A DNA stretch of 64,000 nucleotides from Hyphomicrobiales bacterium (GTDB lineage: Bacteria > Pseudomonadota > Alphaproteobacteria > Rhizobiales > Beijerinckiaceae): the NCBI GenBank assembly GCA_930633525.1, contig CAKNFP010000001.1, positions 372,001 through 436,000 on the forward strand. The letters are read 5' to 3'. The notes beneath the pieces are model-generated. The model saw nothing but the letters and a program-made list of their open reading frames with translations. It did no database searches and was not told where the DNA came from. Positions 17,270 to 26,336 of this stretch are shown here, one piece after another. The position numbers were made by a program, and so were the translations under genes. Each line of letters begins with the position of its first letter. The stretch's first letter is position 1.

Positions 17270-18349
17270 ATGGCTGAACTCAGGCTCGCCGGCGCACGCA
17301 AGTCCTTCGGTCCGGTCCCGGTACTGCATGGCATCGACCTCGCAGTGAAGGATGGCGAATTCGTCGTGTTCGTCGGCCCGTCGGGTTGCGGAAAATCGAC
17401 GCTCCTGCGCGTTATCGCCGGCCTGGAGAGCGTCACGGACGGCGAGGTCTATATCGATGGCGAGCGTGTGACGGACCTGCCTGCGTCCGAGCGCGGGCTC
17501 GCCATGGTGTTCCAGTCCTATGCGCTCTATCCGCATATGAGCGTGAGGAAGAACATGGCCTTCGCGCTCGAGAACATGGGCATGAAGCCCGCCGAGATCG
17601 ATGCGCGGGTGAGCCGCGCCGCGACCATGCTGCGCCTCACCGACTATCTGGAGCGCAGGCCCAAGGCGCTATCGGGCGGGCAGCGCCAGCGCGTCGCCAT
17701 TGGCCGCGCCATCGTGCGCGATCCCAAGATCTTCCTGTTCGACGAGCCGCTGTCGAACCTTGATGCCGAGCTGCGCGTCGCGACCCGAAAGGAACTCGCG
17801 GCGCTCCATGCCGATATCGGCGGCACGATGATCTATGTCACCCACGACCAGGTGGAGGCCATGACCCTTGCCGACAGGATCGTCGTTCTGCATGCCGGGC
17901 GCATCGAGCAGGTCGGCACGCCGCTGGAACTCTACAACAATCCCTGCAACATCTTTGTGGCCGGCTTCATCGGCTCGCCGCGGATGAATCTTTTGCCGGC
18001 TACGGTAATGGGCGACGATGGCGTCCTGCGCCTCCGGCTCGGCGATCACGACATCAATGTCGCGCGCCCCGCAGCGGGCCTTGCGCCCGCAGCCCCCGTC
18101 ACGCTCGGCATTCGGCCAGAGCATATCGCAGTCGCGGGGGCGGATGCGGATATCGCCTTGACGGTCGACCTCGTCGAGCATCTCGGCGGGGAAACATTCG
18201 TCTACGCGTCCGCATCAGGCCTGCCGCAGATCACGCTGCGCCAGGACGGTCAGGCGCAATTCGCGCGGGGCGATGTGGTCGGGGTTCGCTTCGAGCCCCG
18301 GCATCTTCATTTTTTCGACGAGGCCGGCGCAACGCTGGCCCGGCCGTGA
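17270..18349 (+). CDS. Sugar ABC transporter ATP-binding protein, MalK/UgpC type
   Basis: A 359-residue ATPase. Walker A is GPSGCGKSTLLR, the signature is LSGGQRQRVAIGRAIVR, and Walker B is IFLFDEPLSNLDAELR with the switch His in THDQVEA. After residue 240 there is a C-terminal TOBE/MalK regulatory domain (FIGSPRMNLLPA, LGIRPEHI). Such ATPases serve carbohydrate importers and can be shared between them. The ATG at 17270 is preceded by CGGAG; a GTG at 17261 is possible. Confidence 0.94.
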   Translation: MAELRLAGARKSFGPVPVLHGIDLAVKDGEFVVFVGPSGCGKSTLLRVIAGLESVTDGEVYIDGERVTDLPASERGLAMVFQSYALYPHMSVRKNMAFALENMGMKPAEIDARVSRAATMLRLTDYLERRPKALSGGQRQRVAIGRAIVRDPKIFLFDEPLSNLDAELRVATRKELAALHADIGGTMIYVTHDQVEAMTLADRIVVLHAGRIEQVGTPLELYNNPCNIFVAGFIGSPRMNLLPATVMGDDGVLRLRLGDHDINVARPAAGLAPAAPVTLGIRPEHIAVAGADADIALTVDLVEHLGGETFVYASASGLPQITLRQDGQAQFARGDVVGVRFEPRHLHFFDEAGATLARP

Positions 18350-18368
18350 CCGACCCGGAGACAGATCC

Positions 18369-20687
18369 ATGAAAGCCCTGACGCATGGCCGCTATCGTGG
18401 CCTCGATGGCAATGCCGCCGTGTTTGATGTGGGACCGGGATCAAGGCCGCTCGCGACGATCCGCGTGGCTGTTCTCGAGAGCGACATCGGCCGCGTAACG
18501 CTGAAGCGCACGGACGGTTATCGCCTCGACCGCGGCTGGGCGATTGCGCCCAATGGCCTGGAGCCACCGTTCGAAGGCCGCGCCCGCGATGACATGTCGG
18601 GCTTCGTCAATCCCGACGTGACGGTGCGGGAGGAGGGCGGCACGGTCGTCATCGCGGCGCCCGGCCTGTCCGCCGAGGTGACGCTCCATCCTTTCGGCGT
18701 CGCCTGGCGGCGGGATGGCGAGACGGAGCCCTTCCTGAGGGACCGTCCGACCCAGGCCTATTTCCTGTCCCGGAAGACCGGCGCGCTGGCCCACAGCATG
18801 GCGCGGCATGCCGACGAGCGCCACTATGGCCTTGGCGACAAGGCGGGGCCTCTGGACCGCACCGGGCGGCGCTTTGCCATCGATGCGGTCGACCCCTGCG
18901 GCTTCGACGCGGAATTGTCCGATCCGCTCTACAAGATGCTGCCGTTCTTTATCGTGGACGGCCAGGCTGGAGCGCATGGCCTGTACTACGACAATCTCGC
19001 GACCGGTGCGGTTGATCTTGGCTGTACCATCGACAACTATCACGGCCTGTTCCGTTCCTATCATGCGGATGATGGCGACCTCGATTATTACGTTCTCGCC
19101 GGCCCGACCGTGCCGGATGTGGTGCGGCGCTTCTCCTGGTTGACCGGTGGGCAGGCTTTCGCGCCGCGCTGGTCGCTCGGCTTCGCGATGACCAGCATGT
19201 CGATCGCCGACGCGCCCGATGCCGACGCGCGCATCTCGGCCTTCGTGGCCGACTGCAAGGCCAATGGCATCCGCTGCGACAGCTTCCATTTCGGCTCTGG
19301 CTATACCTCGATCGGGCCGCGCCGCTACGTGTTCAACTGGAACCACGACAAATTCCCGGATCCCGCCGCGACCATGGCGCGATTGAAGGCGGCGGGCATG
19401 CAGCCAGTCACCAATATCAAGCCGTGCCTCCTCGATGATCATCCCCGCCTCGAAGAGGTGAAGCGCGGTCGGCTTCTCGTCATGGACGGGAACACGGGCG
19501 AGCCGGCGGTGGCGCAGTTCTGGGATGGGCTCGGCTTCCACGTCGACTTCACCAATCCCGGGGGGCGTGACTGGTGGGCGAAGGGAATCCGTAGCCAGCT
19601 TCTCGACTACGGCGTCGTTTCCATATGGAGCGACAACAACGAATTTGAGATCTGGGACGAGGATGCGGTCTGCGCCGGCGACGGGCGCCCCTTCGCGCAG
19701 AGCCTGGCACGCCCGGCGCAGGCACTGTTGATGCACAAGCTCGCCTATGAGACGCAGGCGGCCCATGCGCCCGGCAAGCGCCCCTATGTCATCACGCGTG
19801 CCGGCGGCGCCGGCATCTCCCGCTACGGCCAGACCTGGACGGGCGACAACGAGACCGCATGGAAGACGCTGCGCTTCAACCTGACGCAAGGGCTCAACAT
19901 GAGCCTGTCCGGCCTGTTCAACATCGGCCATGATGTCGGAGGATTTCATGGCCCTGTGCCCGGCCCGGAACTCTTCTGCCGCTTTGTCGAATTCTGCGCG
20001 CTCTGGCCGCGCATGGTCATGAATTCATGGAAGGACAACGGCACGGTCAATACGCCCTGGATGCATCCCGAGGTTTTGCCCGAGGTGCGCGCGGCCATCA
20101 CGCTGCGCCACAGTCTCATTCCCTATCTCTACACCCAGATGTGGCGCGCCTCCCGCGAGGACATGCCGGCCGTGCGGCCACTGTTCTGGGATTTCCCGGA
20201 GGATGACGCCGCGCGGATCGTCGAGGATGCCTTCATGCTGGGGCCGGACCTCCTCGTCGCGCCCGTGCTGGAGGAGGGCGCGCGAACACGCTCTGTCTAC
20301 CTCCCCGCCCATCCCGGCGGCTGGTATGACTGGCATGATCATTCGCATTGGGAAGGGGGGCGGGTGGTGACGGTTCAGGCGCCGCTCGGCCGTCTGCCGC
20401 TGTTCGCCCGCGCGGGCGCGATCATTCCCGTTGCGGAGGGCGAGGAGATGACGGCCCTTGTCTTCGGAACCTCAGCGAATGGCGCTTCCGGCCTCATCTA
20501 CAGTGATGATGGCGACACCGCCGACTGGCGGTCGGAAGGTAACCTGGTCACCGTGAGCCTCCGGCCGGACGATGATGGCTTCGTGCTGGAGGCGCGGGCG
20601 CGGGACGCGGTCAGGCCTATCAACGTCCGGGCCGTCGGCGTGCCGGATGTCCGCATCGCGACCTCCGGGCTCGTCCAGAGAAACTGA
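18369..20687 (+). CDS. Glycoside hydrolase family 31 enzyme (alpha-glucosidase/alpha-xylosidase type)
   Basis: A 772-residue GH31 protein. An N-terminal beta-sandwich carries HYGLGDKAGPLDRTGRR. The TIM barrel has nucleophile Asp422 in SIWSDNNEFE and general acid Asp493 in YGQTWTGDNETAWKTL, followed by the PFPEDD-like and HSLIPYLYT region. The C-terminal beta domains end near GNLVTVSLRPDDDG. There is no signal peptide, so it acts in the cytoplasm on an imported alpha-linked glycoside. It is the last gene of the LacI-controlled operon, so the imported sugar is probably an alpha-linked disaccharide or oligosaccharide. SDNNEFE in place of the common NDMNEP suggests a less-studied subgroup. Confidence 0.92.
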   Translation: MKALTHGRYRGLDGNAAVFDVGPGSRPLATIRVAVLESDIGRVTLKRTDGYRLDRGWAIAPNGLEPPFEGRARDDMSGFVNPDVTVREEGGTVVIAAPGLSAEVTLHPFGVAWRRDGETEPFLRDRPTQAYFLSRKTGALAHSMARHADERHYGLGDKAGPLDRTGRRFAIDAVDPCGFDAELSDPLYKMLPFFIVDGQAGAHGLYYDNLATGAVDLGCTIDNYHGLFRSYHADDGDLDYYVLAGPTVPDVVRRFSWLTGGQAFAPRWSLGFAMTSMSIADAPDADARISAFVADCKANGIRCDSFHFGSGYTSIGPRRYVFNWNHDKFPDPAATMARLKAAGMQPVTNIKPCLLDDHPRLEEVKRGRLLVMDGNTGEPAVAQFWDGLGFHVDFTNPGGRDWWAKGIRSQLLDYGVVSIWSDNNEFEIWDEDAVCAGDGRPFAQSLARPAQALLMHKLAYETQAAHAPGKRPYVITRAGGAGISRYGQTWTGDNETAWKTLRFNLTQGLNMSLSGLFNIGHDVGGFHGPVPGPELFCRFVEFCALWPRMVMNSWKDNGTVNTPWMHPEVLPEVRAAITLRHSLIPYLYTQMWRASREDMPAVRPLFWDFPEDDAARIVEDAFMLGPDLLVAPVLEEGARTRSVYLPAHPGGWYDWHDHSHWEGGRVVTVQAPLGRLPLFARAGAIIPVAEGEEMTALVFGTSANGASGLIYSDDGDTADWRSEGNLVTVSLRPDDDGFVLEARARDAVRPINVRAVGVPDVRIATSGLVQRN

Positions 20688-20864
20688 GATTTCGGAACAG
20701 GTCGGCCACGGATAGTGCGGCCGTGGGGCGTGGGTCTCCCGGCCAGTGCCTGGCTTCGCGCCTTTAGCTTCAAGGCGAATGCGCGCGATGCCGCCTTGCC
20801 GGTTCATCCCCTCTCGGAAGATGGTACCGTTGACAATTCGGTCCACGTACTCCCGGAGCGCGTC

Positions 20865-21500
20865 TTGAATGCTCAATCAGAACAATTGTTGCATGGTCTT
20901 TATCTCATCGCGATCGTCGCGGAGGCCATGACCGCGGCGCTTTCGGCCGGACGGCGCAATATGGATTGGGTCGGCGTCTATCTTCTTGGATGCGTGACCG
21001 CCCTCGGCGGTGGTTCCGTGCGCGATGTGCTGCTCGGCCATTATCCATTGTCCTGGGTGCAGCATCCCTCCTATCTGCTGATTACGGGTGGCGCTGCTCT
21101 CGCTACCATTGCGATCGCCCGCTACATGCATCGGCTGCGCCATGTGTTTCTCTTTCTCGATGCCGTCGGCCTGGTCTGCTTCACGGTCATCGGATGCAAC
21201 GTGGCGATTGGTCTTGGCATGCCGTTTACGATCGTGATCGCATCCGGCCTGATCACAGGCTGTGTCGGCGGTGTTCTCCGGGATATTCTTTGCGCGGATG
21301 TCCCATTACTCTTCCGTGCCGAACTCTATGCGACGGTTTCCGTTGCGACAGGCATGATTTATGTCGCGGGCCAGGCGACAGAACTCAACCACAGCCTGGT
21401 CATGCTGGCCGCCATGTTGATCGGCCTCGCGTTCCGGCTGCTCGCTCTACGCTATAAATGGAGCATGCCGAAATTCGTTTATACTCATGACCTGCATTGA
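20865..21500 (+). CDS. Trimeric intracellular cation channel (TRIC/UPF0126) family membrane protein
   Basis: A 211-residue membrane protein with about seven hydrophobic segments in two repeats. Each repeat carries the glycine-rich G-G-x-x-R-D motif: GGGSVRDVLLGHYPL and GGVLRDILCADVPL. Bacterial TRIC homologues are trimeric K+-permeable channels. The TTG start at 20865 was chosen because CCCGGAG precedes it by about seven bases and the protein then has the family's usual length; the frame is open to 20715, but those residues look non-coding. It stands alone after the GH31 gene. Confidence 0.87.
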   Translation: MNAQSEQLLHGLYLIAIVAEAMTAALSAGRRNMDWVGVYLLGCVTALGGGSVRDVLLGHYPLSWVQHPSYLLITGGAALATIAIARYMHRLRHVFLFLDAVGLVCFTVIGCNVAIGLGMPFTIVIASGLITGCVGGVLRDILCADVPLLFRAELYATVSVATGMIYVAGQATELNHSLVMLAAMLIGLAFRLLALRYKWSMPKFVYTHDLH

Positions 21501-21659
21501 ACAACAGAACGGTACAGGATCAGGCTGTGCCCCAAATACCGCCGCCAACGACACGCGCGCGTCGACTCAAATGCGCCAGAAGCAACGGCGAACATGAACG
21601 ATGCGCGGTGCAGCGCTCCACGCGCACATCGCGCGCGGTCATCGTCTTTTCGCTTCGCG

Positions 21660-22502
21660 CTACAGTGCCATTGTCTCCGCGAGGTCGATCACTTCCATCA
21701 GATGCCTGCCAGCCTCGGAGGAGGCTGTTCCGAGGTCTCGCACGCTATCCATATGATTGCGATCGGCCAAAGTGACGGATGACACCCGCAGGCCTTGTGA
21801 CCGAAGGGAGCTTGCGAATGCCTTCGCCTGATCGTGGAAGGGCGGGGTTTCATTCCCGCCGACCATGATCTTTACCTTCGTGTTCTTGTCATGCCTGTGC
21901 GTCAACGGGGTGAAGCTGCCGACCTCCGCGTTGGTTATGCCGATCTCGCTCCTGAGGAAGGAAGATTGCAGCGGCTTGAGGTCGTAGAGACCGCCGAGCA
22001 GCAGCGCGGCCTGTATCCCTGCAGGGATCTCGGCTTCGGTGAACAGGAATGTCGCAAGATGCGCGCCTGCGGAATGGCCGCTCACGGTCAGCCGCGCCGG
22101 GTCGCCCCCGTACGCGGCGATGTAGTCGACAACCCAACGCCGGGCGCGTCGCACCTGATCGACGATTGTCGCCATCCGGACCGACGGCATCAGGGCGTAG
22201 TCGACAATGACGGCGATCGCCCCTGCCTTGATGATGGTCTCGGCGACATAGGAATAGTCGCGCTTGGAGAACATCCGCCAGTAGCCGCCGTGGATGAACA
22301 TATGCACGGGCATGCTTTCCCGCCGGACGGCGGGAAAGAAGAGATCGACGGTCTCGGTCGGATCAGCGCCATAGCTGATGTCGGCAGCCATGGGCCGCCG
22401 CAAGCGCGTCGCCTCGCTCCTGCCGACGATTTCGCGAACGATCTCATCGAACTCCGCAACATGATCGCGGATGCGGAAAGGGTCGTCGCTCGTCGATGCC
22501 AT
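21660..22502 (-). CDS. Alpha/beta hydrolase (esterase / kynurenine-formamidase-like)
   Basis: A 280-residue alpha/beta hydrolase. The oxyanion-hole motif is MFIHGGYWRMFSKRDYSY, the nucleophile elbow is SGHSAGAHLA, and the late His is in LADRNHMDS. HGGYW with GHSAGA is typical of the BD-FAE and arylformamidase-like branch, which hydrolyses small esters or formamides. The ATG at 22502 follows GAGAGGG; the frame extends to a TTG at 22514 that overlaps the aldehyde dehydrogenase end. It is third in a - strand operon after an iron alcohol dehydrogenase and an aldehyde dehydrogenase. Confidence 0.88.
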   Translation of the reverse strand: MASTSDDPFRIRDHVAEFDEIVREIVGRSEATRLRRPMAADISYGADPTETVDLFFPAVRRESMPVHMFIHGGYWRMFSKRDYSYVAETIIKAGAIAVIVDYALMPSVRMATIVDQVRRARRWVVDYIAAYGGDPARLTVSGHSAGAHLATFLFTEAEIPAGIQAALLLGGLYDLKPLQSSFLRSEIGITNAEVGSFTPLTHRHDKNTKVKIMVGGNETPPFHDQAKAFASSLRSQGLRVSSVTLADRNHMDSVRDLGTASSEAGRHLMEVIDLAETMAL

Positions 22503-22510
22503 CTGCCCTC

Positions 22511-23995
22511 TCAAAAGCTGGTGGCGAAATATTTCATTTCCAGGAATTCGGCGATGCCATGCTGCTGGCCGCCTTCTCGCCCGAGCCCGCTCTGCTTCAT
22601 CCCGCCGAATGGCGCGGCCGGATCGGACACAAGGCCCCGGTTGAGGGCGATCATGCCCGCTTCGATCTTCGACCCCACGCGCAAGCCGCGCGCCAGATCA
22701 CGCGTGTAGATGTAGGCGGCGAGGCCATATTCAGTGTCATTCGCCTTGGCGATGACCTCATCCTCGCTGTCGAAGCGCGACAGTGGCGCCACCGGTCCGA
22801 AGATCTCCTCATGCGCCATCTCGGCATCGCCGGGCACGTCCAACAGGACGGTGGGGGGATAGAAGAAGCCAGTTCCGTGCGGAATGGCGCCGCCGCAAAG
22901 CACCTGCGCGCCGCGAGTGACGGCGTCGGTGACCAGGCGATCGATCTTTTCCACCGCCTTTCGCGTAATCATGGGGCCGCATTCCGTCGCGGTATCGACG
23001 CCCGCGCCCATGTTCAGAGCCGCCATGCGGCTTCTCAGGCCGTCCGCAAACGACTGGTAGATACCGGATTGGACGTAGATGCGGTTTGCCGCCGTGCACG
23101 CTTCGCCTGCATTGCGCATCTTGGCGATCATGGCGCCGTCGAGCGCGGCTTCAAGATCGGCATCGTCGAAGACGATGAACGGCGCGTTTCCGCCAAGTTC
23201 CATCGAGCAGGAGATGACGTTCTTTGCGGCCTCCGCCAGGAGTACGCGGCCAATGCCGGTTGATCCGGTAAAGGACAGCTTGCGCACGCGAGGGTCGGCC
23301 AGCATCGCCGCGGTGACGGGGCCGGGCCGTGACGTCGTCAGAACGTTGACGACACCCGCCGGAACGCCGGCTTCCTCATAGAGCGCTGCGAGCGCATAGG
23401 CCGTCAAAGGCGTTTCACTCGCAGGCTTGAGGATGACCGTGCAACCGGCGGCGAGAGCCGGCGCGATCTTGCGGGTCGCCATGGCGGCGGGGAAATTCCA
23501 CGGCGTGATGAGCACGCAGATGCCGATAGGCTGATGGTCGACGATTATGCGATTTGTGCCCCCGGGCGCGATTCCGTATTCGCCGGAGATCCGGACGGCT
23601 TCTTCCGCGTTCCAACGAAAGAACTCCGCAGCGTAGGCGACTTCGCCGCGCGCATCGCGCAAGGCCTTGCCGTTCTCCAGCGAAATCAGGGTCGCGAGCA
23701 TTTCCGACCGCTCGACCATGAGTTCGAAGCAGCGCCGTAGGATCTCGGAGCGCTTGCGCGGTGCCATTTCGCGCCAGGACACGGCAGCCCTGGCGGCTGC
23801 CTCCACGGCGGCGGCCGCGTCGTCCAGGGTCGCATCCGGAACGGCCGCGATCACCGCCTCCGTCGAGGGATCGACGATTTGAATGAGGTTTCCGCTTCGC
23901 GAGGGGCGCCATTCGCCGTCTATATAGAGCCCGCGCGAAAATGCGCTGGTGTCGTATTGATGGGGGGAGTGCAATGTCGGATGGGGAACGTTCAT
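22511..23995 (-). CDS. NAD(P)-dependent aldehyde dehydrogenase (succinate-semialdehyde dehydrogenase-like)
   Basis: A 494-residue ALDH. It has [23 protein letters not shown], the coenzyme-loop [12 protein letters not shown], catalytic Glu in [18 protein letters not shown] and catalytic Cys in [14 protein letters not shown], with the C-terminal EIFGPVAPL block. The GABD/SSADH branch is suggested by [14 protein letters not shown] and the length. It oxidises a pathway aldehyde to the acid. The ATG at 23995 has AGGA eight bases upstream; a TTG at 24016 is possible. Pairing with an iron-type alcohol dehydrogenase implies alcohol to aldehyde to acid chemistry on an imported compound. Confidence 0.93.
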   Translation of the reverse strand: MNVPHPTLHSPHQYDTSAFSRGLYIDGEWRPSRSGNLIQIVDPSTEAVIAAVPDATLDDAAAAVEAAARAAVSWREMAPRKRSEILRRCFELMVERSEMLATLISLENGKALRDARGEVAYAAEFFRWNAEEAVRISGEYGIAPGGTNRIIVDHQPIGICVLITPWNFPAAMATRKIAPALAAGCTVILKPASETPLTAYALAALYEEAGVPAGVVNVLTTSRPGPVTAAMLADPRVRKLSFTGSTGIGRVLLAEAAKNVISCSMELGGNAPFIVFDDADLEAALDGAMIAKMRNAGEACTAANRIYVQSGIYQSFADGLRSRMAALNMGAGVDTATECGPMITRKAVEKIDRLVTDAVTRGAQVLCGGAIPHGTGFFYPPTVLLDVPGDAEMAHEEIFGPVAPLSRFDSEDEVIAKANDTEYGLAAYIYTRDLARGLRVGSKIEAGMIALNRGLVSDPAAPFGGMKQSGLGREGGQQHGIAEFLEMKYFATSF

Positions 23996-24012
23996 CGGAG
24001 AAATCCTGATTG

Positions 24013-25239
24013 TCAAACGGCGCAGGCGGCGAGGTCGCCGTCATAGGCGGCCTGGATGAGACGCCTCATTGCAGCGAGATCGAAGGCCCGCGGGTTGTTC
24101 TTGATGAGCCGGTCGATGCCGAGGGCCTGTTCGGCCGTCCAATCGAGCTTCTCAGGGGGAAGGCCCAATGAAGCGAGAGTGGGCGTGATGCCTATTGCGG
24201 CGAAGAGCCTGCGGATTTCAGCGATTGTCGCATCAGCCATCTCCTCGGTGTTGCGGCCTGCGCCGTCCAGCCCCAGGGCCAGGCCGATCTGCGCGATCTC
24301 GTCGACGGCGACTGCTCGGTTATAGCTCATCACATAAGGCAGCATCGTCGCGACGCCCATGCCGTGCGCGGTATGAGTGAGAGCTCCGGCAGGGTACTGG
24401 ATGGCGTGTGCCGCGGCGGTTCCCGCCGCACCGAAGGCACAGCCGGCGGCAAGGGCACCCATCATCACGTCAGCGCGGGCCGTCTCGTCAGAGCCATCGC
24501 GACATGCCTGTTCCAGACTGCGTCCGAGAAGTCTGATCGCAAGCAGCGCAAAGTGGTCGCTCAGGGCATTCTTGCCGATGAAGACATGCTGCTGGGCGAG
24601 GGTGTGGTCGTTGCCGCGTCTTGCTGCCGTGAATGCCTCGATGGCGTGTGTCAGCGCGTCGGCGCCCGCTATCGCCGTCAACCCCGCCGGACATGTCATC
24701 GTCAGGTCGGGATCACAGATGGCACAGGAGGCGATGAGGTGAGGGCTGGAAATCCCAACCTTCAACGTTCGGTCGGGATCGGAGATCACGGCGACAGGGG
24801 TTGCTTCCGATCCGGTGCCGGAGGTGGTCGGCACGGCGATGACCGGCAAGGTGGGGCCCGGAACCTTGAACTCGCCATAATAGTCCGGGAGCGCCCCGCC
24901 ATGGCTGAGCAGCAACGCCGCGCACTTGGCCATGTCCAGACAACTGCCGCCGCCGATGCCAATCACCATGTCCGGCTTGAAGGAGCGAACCTCTTCCACG
25001 CATGCGGCGACCGTGTCACGGGGAACGTCGGGCAAGACGCGATCGTAGACGATGGTATCGATCTCTGCTGACTTCAGCCCCTGCAGTATGTCGGCGAAGA
25101 GCGCGGTGCCTGCAAAGCGTTCGTCGGTACAGATCAAGGCCCGCCTGCCGTGCTTCAGGGCGACGGTGGGCAATGCCCGACGCTGCCCTTGCCCGAACAG
25201 AATTTCGCGCGGCACCCTCATGGCGGCATAGAGCGACAT
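24013..25239 (-). CDS. Iron-containing alcohol dehydrogenase / maleylacetate reductase-family protein
   Basis: A 408-residue group III alcohol dehydrogenase. It has the nucleotide-binding GIGGGSCLDMAKCAALLLSH, TTSGTGSEATPVAVISD, and metal-ligand His residues in DALTHAIEAF and HGMGVATMLP. It interconverts an alcohol and its aldehyde or ketone with NAD(P). The ATG at 25239 is preceded by GAAGGA; the 220 codons open upstream have no recognisable domain and were rejected. It is the first gene of the - strand operon, divergent from a GntR regulator and an RbsABC-type importer, so the imported solute is probably a polyol-like or hydroxy compound (inference). Confidence 0.92.
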   Translation of the reverse strand: MSLYAAMRVPREILFGQGQRRALPTVALKHGRRALICTDERFAGTALFADILQGLKSAEIDTIVYDRVLPDVPRDTVAACVEEVRSFKPDMVIGIGGGSCLDMAKCAALLLSHGGALPDYYGEFKVPGPTLPVIAVPTTSGTGSEATPVAVISDPDRTLKVGISSPHLIASCAICDPDLTMTCPAGLTAIAGADALTHAIEAFTAARRGNDHTLAQQHVFIGKNALSDHFALLAIRLLGRSLEQACRDGSDETARADVMMGALAAGCAFGAAGTAAAHAIQYPAGALTHTAHGMGVATMLPYVMSYNRAVAVDEIAQIGLALGLDGAGRNTEEMADATIAEIRRLFAAIGITPTLASLGLPPEKLDWTAEQALGIDRLIKNNPRAFDLAAMRRLIQAAYDGDLAACAV

Positions 25240-25588
25240 TATCGATTTCCTTCGAAGGCGGGGAAAAGAGCACGTGATCGCGGAAGAGCGGCGGCCTGAG
25301 GCCTGAGAGCGGCCGTGGCGCGGAGCCGAGCCAAGGCCGCAAGCATCACGGCTCCGGCCTTGGCCGCGTGGCCGCCGCGCCGGGCATTCACCGAGCGTGG
25401 CAAGGGTCGGCGACATTGGCTCGGCCCTGAACCGCAAGGCGATGGAAGCCAGGTGAAATCTAGGGTTTTCAAGGCAGGACTCCCCTCCAAGGGAACCGCT
25501 GGCGAGCGCGGAACACGCTCGGAGCAGAGGCAGATTATCTCCTATATAAAATCGTATAGGATATAGTATTGCATTGACGGAAGCATCC
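25240..25588. promoter_or_regulatory. Divergent promoter region with candidate GntR operator
   Basis: A 349-bp region without a gene, between the divergent iron alcohol dehydrogenase and GntR genes. At 25540-25561 TCCTATA and TATAGGA form a perfect 7-bp inverted repeat spaced by eight AT-rich bases, directly upstream of the GntR start. That spacing suits a dimeric GntR/FCD regulator binding its own promoter. The rest is GC-rich and shows no strong element. Confidence 0.6.
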
Positions 25589-26332
25589 ATGGTAGGGATG
25601 TCCCCTGTCAAGACGAAAAAAAGACGGCGGGCCATGAATTCACCCACGCTTTCGGACGCGGCCGATGGAACCCATCCTATCCATCGCGCCAACAGTCTCT
25701 CGGGCGACGTATATGACGCGATCTTCGCCCAGCTCATGTCGCTGAAGATCGCTCCGGGGGAGCGGATTACGGTCGATACCCTCGTCAAGCAGTTCAATGT
25801 CTCCCACACGCCTATTCGAGAAGCGCTGGGGCGGCTGGAGGGCGAAGGGCTGGTGATCAAGACGCACCTGGTGGGATACCGGGCAGCGCCGCAGATCACG
25901 CGACGGCGCTTCGACGAGCTTTACGAGCTGCGCTTGCTTCTGGAGCCGGATGGAGCGGCGAAGGCCGCCGCCTCAATGGATGAGGAGAAGCTCAAGGTCC
26001 TGCGAGAGGCTGCCGGCGTCATGAGCCGCCGAGACGACAAGGATGAGCGTCTCCACTATTCCACCTTTGCTCGGCAGGACGGGGTCTTTCACGACAAGAT
26101 CATGGACTTCGCCGGCAATCAGCTCATCCGGCAGACACTGGGGTTCCAGCACACTCACTTCCATATTTTCCGCCTGATGTTCCACTGGCGCGTCACCGAG
26201 GAGGCGCTCGACGAGCACCAGGCCATCCTTGACGCGTTCGCGGCCCGCGATCCCGAAGCCGCCGCGAAGGCGATGCGGAATCACATCGAACGTTCGCGCG
26301 ACCGGCTGCTGCCGGCATTCGAGCGGGACTAG
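25589..26332 (+). CDS. GntR-family transcriptional regulator (FCD domain)
   Basis: A 247-residue regulator. The winged helix-turn-helix (about residues 30-95) includes ITVDTLVKQFNVSHTPIREALGRLEGEGLV; the C-terminal FCD ligand domain has the metal-binding pattern FHDKIMDFAGN and H-x-x-I-L-D-A-F. It sits between the divergent dehydrogenase operon and the RbsABC operon, and probably controls both through the inverted repeat at 25540-25561. Several in-frame starts exist (25574 TTG, 25589, 25598, 25634); ATG 25589 has GGAAG five bases upstream. Confidence 0.9.
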   Translation: MVGMSPVKTKKRRRAMNSPTLSDAADGTHPIHRANSLSGDVYDAIFAQLMSLKIAPGERITVDTLVKQFNVSHTPIREALGRLEGEGLVIKTHLVGYRAAPQITRRRFDELYELRLLLEPDGAAKAAASMDEEKLKVLREAAGVMSRRDDKDERLHYSTFARQDGVFHDKIMDFAGNQLIRQTLGFQHTHFHIFRLMFHWRVTEEALDEHQAILDAFAARDPEAAAKAMRNHIERSRDRLLPAFERD

Positions 26333-26336
26333 GACG

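Noticed and set aside
25240..25899. N-terminal extension of the iron alcohol dehydrogenase
   Set aside because: The extra 220 codons overlap the divergent GntR gene and carry no domain; a good ribosome-binding site precedes 25239.
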